DNA of 64,000 bases from Panicum virgatum (taxonomy: Eukaryota; Streptophyta; Magnoliopsida; Poales; Poaceae), in the NCBI RefSeq assembly GCF_016808335.1, contig NC_053144.1:19886403-19950402 (forward strand), written 5' to 3'. The notes under the pieces were generated by a model. The model saw nothing but the letters and a program-made list of their open reading frames with translations. It ran no database searches and was not told where the DNA came from. The position numbers and the translations under genes are program-made. Below are positions 58,359 through 64,000 of this stretch, in pieces. Each line of letters begins with the position of its first letter. The first letter of the stretch is position 1.

Positions 58359-58364
58359 AGAGCC

Positions 58365-59475
58365 TGTCGCGGAATTTCTAGGGTACCAACAGCCGGGTGG
58401 CGGAACGCACCTGCCTATTCCCAGAGAGGGAGTACTCGGGGAAGTACTAGCCGATTGAGCTAATCTTGCACTGAGACAAGCACACAAGAACACACGATCT
58501 CGAGTGGTTCGGGCCGCCGGAGCGTAATACCCTACATCCACTGGGAGAGGTATTGATCTTGGTAGTGCATGAATCTATCCTCTGCCGGGTCCTGGTTTTC
58601 ACCCGGCCTGAGTTTTCTTCTAGCGGGCGCCCCCCTTTTATAGATCAAGGGGTGCGGATACATTGGTTGTTGAGGCCCCGACAAGCGGGCCCAACGTGAC
58701 TGTGTAGTATACTGCGCAGAGTACTTAAATGGCTATAGTAACTGTGAATCTTTTCTCCGATATGCTTCCATGCCCCGCTGCCCCTCTGACCCAGGGAGGT
58801 CTTCTCTTGTCCCGTCAGCAAGGTGCCCGTTGGGGAAACGTAGCTTGCGGCGTGGCCTGTTGAGGCTATTATGTAGGCGTCATAATGGGTGAAGCCGAGC
58901 CATCGTGTCCATCTGTCATGGCAGACTGACATGCGCGGCGTGGGCGGCGCCAGCGGCTCCCCCACTCGTCTTGGTAATACGCGATCAATAGTGTCCCCTG
59001 GTCAAAGAATCATCTCGGCTCCTGCTATATCAATGCGGACGTTCACCTACTGCAATGAATGCAGTGGTAGGTGAATCTTAGCATGGAGACCAAGCGGCCT
59101 TACATACGTGTTTGTGCATGCAGACACGTGGCAGCTCCGGACCTCCCCGGGGCGGGGTGTCAATCCCTTCCCTTAGTGAGGGGTCCGGTTACTGTATAGG
59201 GGGTCCGGGACCCCATGGGGGGTCCGGGACTCCGCAGGGGTCCGGACCTCCACGGGAGGTCCGGAGCCCTTGCCTGTTCGGGCTGAGCGCCTGCTTCTTC
59301 CGGAATACGTGGTGCTCCCAGACCTTTCCCAGCCGGAGGACGGGCCCGGGACCGTCGTTGGGTGAACAGGGCTCCGGACCGCAGGGGTCCGGCTGTTTGG
59401 ACGTGGTCAAGGATAACCTCAAGACTCTTGGCTAGACACAGCAAGAGGGGGTACCCCAGTTCTGGGGTACCGACA
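58365..59475 (-). repeat. 3' LTR of the Gypsy-like element
   Basis: 1111 bases, TG...CA. Near 59180-59270 is a dense array of 'ggtccggga' and 'ggtccggac' words that are partly palindromic. Confidence 0.9.
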
Positions 59476-61197
59476 GTGGCCCCCGGGCCCACCTTGGGAG
59501 AGGCACGAACCCGCGGGTGGGGCCAACTATCGTGATGTATTTCCACGCAACTTGATTGCGTCGGTGTGCTCATGCAGAGAGCGGGCGCTCCGGACCCCTG
59601 AGGCCGGAACACCTGTTGCCAGGTTCTGGTACTCGAGCGTTCTCCGCAGGGTAGCAAGGGTGTAGGTTTAGGGTACGGAACCTGCTAAACCGCTGCACGG
59701 ACCTCGAACCGCCCAGGGGGCGAGCTCTACTTTCCCGGACCTAGCTTTAGGCGGAGCGTTGCTAACAATCCCATGAATTACGCCACCGGACCTCGCAGCA
59801 AGGTGTAGGAAACCAGGCCTTATACTAGAAAGGAGCCCGGGACCTCTAGGGACAGCAGCCTCAGATACTAGGGAACTCGTAACAGGGCAGTGAAGTACGT
59901 AGGCTTAGGGTACATTACCAGGCTAAGCTACGCGGAGCTTCTCTACCCCAGGATACGGCACCACTTCTCCTGAGGAGGTCCCTAGGGGTCTGAACCGCCT
60001 TCCAGCTAGAAGGGGTGTCCCCACCTGACCACAAGCTAGCAGCTCAATTTGGATCGTTAGCAACAAAGAAAGGACTCCGTACGGAAGAAAGCAGACATGC
60101 AAGCTGAACGGAGAAGTGCTAGTAGGTTAATGTAAAGATAAGATAGAACTGAAAATGAATCTCCTTCATTACATGATTAGTGGTGTACATCAGAGGCCGG
60201 GATTACGAGGGCGGACCTCTACCGCTCTGGACCACTTGCTGGTGTTGCCTGTTTGTGCGATGAAGCCAGAGGTCGGGTTTACAAGGGCGGACCTTTACCG
60301 CTCTGGACCACACGTAGGCACCATATCATTATAAAGGAGAAAAACACGCTCAATCCTATCTAATGATAACCTACAACTGTCGCCCCGTAAGGCGTGCACG
60401 TTGCTGGCCGTGGTGGAGCTGTCGTCTTGGTGGCTCTTCTGAGTTTGTTGGAGGCGAAGGTGCCCTGGACGCGCTTGTCCAGCATCATCCAGCATCACCT
60501 CGGGAGCTTGCAGGGCCCTTCCCAGCATAAGAACTGTTTCATGCTTAGTTTGCATGAGAACAATTTCTTTGGCTTTGAATGGGAGTGGCCCTGCCGTTGC
60601 CAACTGCCGACGGAAGCCGGCCTGATGGTCGCTCATAGTGAGCTGAAGCCAGTTCGACGCCCTTGCGCAGCAGAAGGACCGGTACGAAGCGCGGAGAAGG
60701 GCGGTCATTCGCCGGCTTGTCCTTGGTGCTAGCGCCAGGGGCCCCCACGCCTGGTGGTGGGGTCCTGTCTGCAGCAGCACCAAGCACCTCGGGTGGTGCC
60801 GGAGACGACACGACGACACGGCCAACTTCCTCTGGGATGGCCGTTGGCTCCAGGCTCCATGTTGAGAGAAAGCCTTGAGCTGACGCCATGCCACCGCAGA
60901 GGAAGCGTGGCCATTGCTTGAGAGAAAACCTTGAGTCGATGGAGGGGCGGCAGCGCCCAGCGGTGCCTCCGCTGTGCGCCGCCGCGTCGGCTCTGAGGTG
61001 TCGTAGTGGCGACACACAGTAGGCGCCGCTGCCGTGCGCCGTCGTTCTGTGGGCATTGCTGCGCCGGTGCCATGGCATGTGGCATGGGTGTCCCCCCTGC
61101 ATTCCTTCATCTTCTCGTTCGGCGTTGTAGAGGATGAACACAGCCCAGAAGCCTAAAGATCCAGCCAACGCCTGACTTCCCCACGGACGGCGCCAAA
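59476..61197. other. Interior of the Gypsy-like element, no gag or pol
   Basis: GC-rich, with long open frames on both strands that match no family I know. A direct repeat of about 45 bases occurs at about 60193 and 60272 ('gggcggacct.taccgctctggaccac'). A minus-strand open segment of 271 codons (60295-61110) has Ala/Thr/Arg-rich text without domains and is probably not a real protein. Confidence 0.7.
61178..61195 (-). other. Primer-binding site of the Gypsy-like element
   Basis: Minus-strand TGGCGCCGTCCGTGGGGA, two bases from the 5' LTR. Confidence 0.8.
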
Positions 61198-62307
61198 TGT
61201 CGCGGGATTTCTAGGGTACCCGCAGCCGGGTGGCAGAACGCACCCGCCTATTTCCAGAGAGGGAGTACTTGGGGAAGTACTAGGCGATTGAGCTAATCTA
61301 GCACTGAGACAAGCACACAAGAACACATGATCTAGAGTGGTTCGGGCCGCCGGAGCGTAATATCCTACATCCACTGGGAGATGTATTGATCTTGGTAGTG
61401 CATGAATCTATCCTCTGCCGGGTCCTGGCTTTCACCCAGCCTGAGTTTTCTTCTAGTGGGCGCCCCCCTTTTATAGATCAAGGGGTGCGGATACATTGGT
61501 TGTTGAGGCCCCGACAAGCGGGCCCAACATGACTGTGTAGTATACTGCGCAGAGTACTTAAATTGCTATAGTAACTGTGAATCTTTTCTCCGATATGCTT
61601 CCATGCCCCGCTGCCCCTCTGACCCAGGGAGGTCTTCTCTTGTCCCGTCAGCAAGGTGCCCGTTGGGGAAACGTAGTTTGCGGCGTGGCCTGTTGAGGCT
61701 ATTATGTAGGCGTCATAATGGGTGAAGCCGAGCCGTCGTGTCCATCTGTCATGGCAGACTGACAGGCGCGGCGTGGGCGGCGCCAGCGGCTCCCCCACTC
61801 GTCTTGGTAATACGCGATCAATAGTGTCCCCTGGTCAAAGAATCGCCTCGGCTCCTGCTATATCTATGCGGACGTTCACCTACCGCAATGAATGCAGTGG
61901 TAGGTGAATCTTAGCATGGAGACCAAGCGGCCTTACATACGTGTCTGTGCATGCAGACACGTGGCAGCTCCGGACCTCCCCGGGGCGGGGTGTCAATCCC
62001 TTCCCTTAGTGAGGGGTCCGGTTACTGTATAGGGGTCCGGGACCCCATGGGGGGTCCGGGACTCCGCGGGGGTCCAGACCTCCACGGGAGGTCCGGAGCC
62101 CTTGCCTGTTCGGGCTGAGCGCCTGCTTCTTCCGGAACACGTGGTACTCCTAGACCTTTCCCAGCCAGAGGACGGGCCCGGGACCGTCGTTGGGTGAACA
62201 GGGCTCCGGACCGCAGGGGTCCGGCTGTTTGGACGTGGTCAAGGATAACCTCAAGACTCTTGCCTAGACACAGCAAGAGGGGGTACCCCAGTTCTGGGGT
62301 ACCGACA
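61198..62307 (-). repeat. 5' LTR of the Gypsy-like element
   Basis: 1110 bases, the partner of 58365-59475. It carries the same 'ggtccgg' array around 62030-62100. Confidence 0.9.
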
Positions 62308-62312
62308 GAGCC

Positions 62313-62600
62313 TTTGGTGAGCTTCCATTTTTCTTCACCAAAATGACTACCAAGTCCAATATCATCGAGCTTTCCCACTGACATCAAATTCAGGCGAATG
62401 TCAAAAACATGCCTAATATCTTCAAGTATCAACTTGCTGCCTATACTTGTCTCAATACATACAGTGCCCTTACCAACAATAGTTGATGAATCTCTATTAC
62501 CCATCCTCACATAGCCAAAGTCACCACTTGTGTAGGATGTGAAATACTCCTTGTGTGATGTGAGATGGAAAGAGGCTCTCGAGTCTACTACCCAACTCAA
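62313..62600 (-). pseudogene. Copia protease with altered active site
   Basis: Encodes WVVDSRASFHLTSH, GDFGYVRMGN, SIVGKG-like text, DIRHVFDIRLNLMSVGKLD and the start of the region before the zinc domain. The aspartic protease signature is normally D-S-G. Here it is D-S-R, which should inactivate it. The reading is broken on the left by the Gypsy-like insertion. Confidence 0.88.
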
Positions 62601-62735
62601 ATCATCATCACGAACAGCACTGAAACAACTATCATCTTCAATAATGAGACAGTCTTCACCAGCTGCAGTTAATGCTGAATGTGTCTCTCCTTTTTGCTCG
62701 ATTTTCTTGCCTTGTTTTGTTGCAAGCTCTCTTTT

Positions 62736-63098
62736 CTAAAATCCGCACTGACTTCTTTTGTGGCCTTCTTTACCACAATGGTAGCAAACAATATTTGTCC
62801 TTGGACGTGACTGTGATCTCCCCCTAGATTTGCTTCTGCCATGCTGAATTTTCACTTGGCTTCGCCCACGGCTTTCATCCTTATTTTCAGCCACATATGC
62901 ATCAGAAGATGATGATAAATTGTTGCCCTTTTCTTTCCTTCTGGCTTCCTTATTCAGCAGGCTATTTTTCACCAATTCAAGAGTCAGCTTACCATCTGGA
63001 ACTGAATTGCTAAGTGACACAACAAGGGTGTTCCAGCTGTCCGGCAATGAGCTCAACAATGGCAATGCTTGCACTTCATCATCAAGATTTATTTTCAT
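62736..63098 (-). pseudogene. Copia Gag C-terminus with CCHC knuckle
   Basis: Contains LPDSWNTLVVSLSNS, LVKNSLLNKEARRKEKG, a Ser/Arg-rich linker and the knuckle CYHCGKEGHKRSQC. The frame stops right after the knuckle, where the intact polyprotein would continue. Confidence 0.9.
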
Positions 63099-63108
63099 GG
63101 CTGACAGC

Positions 63109-63530
63109 TGATTGATGTGGCCTTAAAAGACATTTAAGTGTTCAATACCACTGCTACCATCTCGGTACTCTAGCTTTGCAAGCCGCTTTATCACCGAGGT
63201 CTTATTCATCGCTGTCTTCCGCTTATACATAGACTCCAATTTTTGCCACAACTTGAATGCATCTGTGTCATTAGCAACATGGTGAAATATATTATGGTTG
63301 ATGTGCAAACGAATCAGCCCTACTGCCTTGCGATTGAGTACCCTCCAATCTTCCTATATGACACCTTCAGGAATTTTATCTCTCACAATTAGTCAATATA
63401 AAACCTTGCAATACAACAAGTCCTCCATCATGGGCTTCCATACAGAATAATTTGAAGCATCCAGCTTAATCATACCACTTGACATAGCATTATCTTCCAT
63501 GACCAATGTGAGTTCTTCACCTCCAACAAT
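63109..63530 (-). pseudogene. Copia Gag N-terminal part
   Basis: Translated pieces include MIKLDASNYSVWKPMMEDLLYCK, then in-frame stops, then LIRLHINHNIFHHV and KLWQKLESMYKRKTAMNKTSVIKRLAKLEY. This is the gag-polypeptide domain of Copia (UBN2 type). Stops and a frame change show that it is dead. Confidence 0.85.
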
Positions 63531-63537
63531 TAATTTA

Positions 63538-63549
63538 GCTCTGATACCA
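63538..63549 (-). other. Primer-binding site of the decayed Copia element
   Basis: On the minus strand TGGTATCAGAGC, five bases from the LTR, matching initiator tRNA-Met. Confidence 0.9.
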
Positions 63550-63554
63550 GATTA

Positions 63555-64000
63555 TGTTGGGAAAACCACACTAACGTAGAAGGTTAGTGGCAGCAAAAAT
63601 CAGCCCAAAATAACAACCTATTCACACAAGGCAACATATGCATCACACATATCATAGAGAAAATTGTAGCAGCATCACATCAACCAAGAGACACCATCAT
63701 TTAACGTGGAAAACCCCAAATTATTGGAAAAACCACGGGACCAAGCCAGCCAAATCTTCTTTCACTATATGCTTGTGGGATTACAACATGTTTCTCTCTA
63801 GATAGCACTAGAGGCTCACATACATCAAGATTTCACTATCTTGGACAACAACAACAAGATTTGGGGCTGCAAGCTCGAGTGTAGAAGGATATCACCAAGG
63901 AGTGGTGGAACAGCAGATTGGAGGCACAAGAATGTGGATCTGAAGCTTCACAACCTTGAGGACGAACCCTCTTGCTCCCTTGCAAGATCTCCTCTCTAAT
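63555..64000 (-). repeat. 5' LTR of the decayed Copia element, cut by the window
   Basis: Begins tgttgggaaaacc like the left LTR. It differs at several positions and small indels over the 446 bases visible, which fits an older insertion. Confidence 0.9.

Larger units (their letters stand above)
58365..62307 (-). mobile_element. Small non-autonomous Gypsy-like element
   Basis: LTRs at 58365-59475 and 61198-62307 begin TGTCGCGG and end CCGACA. The target duplication gagcc is exact (58360-58364 and 62308-62312). On the minus strand the primer site TGGCGCCGTCCGTGGGGA (61195-61178) follows the 5' LTR, and a GGGCCCGGGGGCCAC polypurine tract precedes the 3' LTR. The 1.72 kb interior encodes no gag or pol. 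The primer site type is one I associate with Gypsy elements of grasses. The two LTRs differ at roughly 2% of positions by eye, so it is older than the gag-only element. Confidence 0.88.
52310..64000 (-). mobile_element. Decayed Copia element with nested insertions, runs off the window
   Basis: A minus-strand Copia element. The 3' LTR is at 52310-52997, and the start of the 5' LTR at 63555 continues beyond the window. From right to left it encodes Gag, a zinc knuckle, protease, the GAG-pre-integrase domain, integrase, reverse transcriptase and RNase H, the order typical of Copia. It is broken by several stops and frameshifts, by a solo LTR at 53689-56189 and by a Gypsy-like element at 58365-62307. 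It cannot encode a full polyprotein. Confidence 0.92.

Noticed and set aside
60295..61110. 271-codon minus-strand open frame in the Gypsy-like interior
   Set aside because: No recognised domain, Ala/Thr/Arg-rich, and a competing open frame exists on the same DNA. Not supported as a gene.

Overview
The window is a stretch of nuclear genome from a grass (Poaceae, probably panicoid). The signs are intron-rich genes with very GC-rich first exons, a PORB-type protochlorophyllide oxidoreductase with a grass-like transit peptide, many grass-type MITEs, and nested LTR retrotransposons carrying plant initiator-Met primer-binding sites. Species cannot be named from sequence alone.

Five genes can be reconstructed completely with in-phase splice junctions, and all lie on the minus strand: a LanC-like protein (4383-6458, 6 exons, 406 aa), a prolyl 4-hydroxylase (7859-10857, 7 exons, 310 aa), a plastid-type lysophosphatidate acyltransferase (32056-33828, 4 exons, 371 aa), the cohesin-release factor WAPL (35369-45369, 13 exons, 895 aa) and PORB-like protochlorophyllide oxidoreductase (47508-49552, 4 exons, 394 aa). 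They serve unrelated pathways and are neighbours rather than a functional cluster. At the left edge are two decayed gene fragments, one Ku80-like and one from the C-terminal half of a calcium-dependent protein kinase.

The space between is mostly transposons. From 13867 to 27559 lies a Gypsy-type solo LTR split by a very young, gag-only Copia-like element (14649-25647) with 2.77 kb LTRs and no polymerase. From 52310 past the right edge lies a decayed Copia element on the minus strand. It was itself invaded by a solo LTR (53689-56189) and by a small non-autonomous Gypsy-like element (58365-62307). A TRIM-like element sits in WAPL intron 3, and a 1.18 kb foldback element lies at 29067-30244. Two hAT-like elements with GC-rich passenger DNA, a LINE tail, a SINE-like tRNA relic, Stowaway-like MITEs and two further dispersed short families fill the rest.

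The most unusual signals are the arrays of short palindromes inside three unrelated LTR families, the gag-only but almost unmutated Copia-like element, spliced-looking mini-exons inside two solo LTRs, and the long perfect-looking hairpin. Coordinates of LTRs, target-site duplications and splice sites were read by eye. Gene identities rest on recognised motifs, not on database searches.
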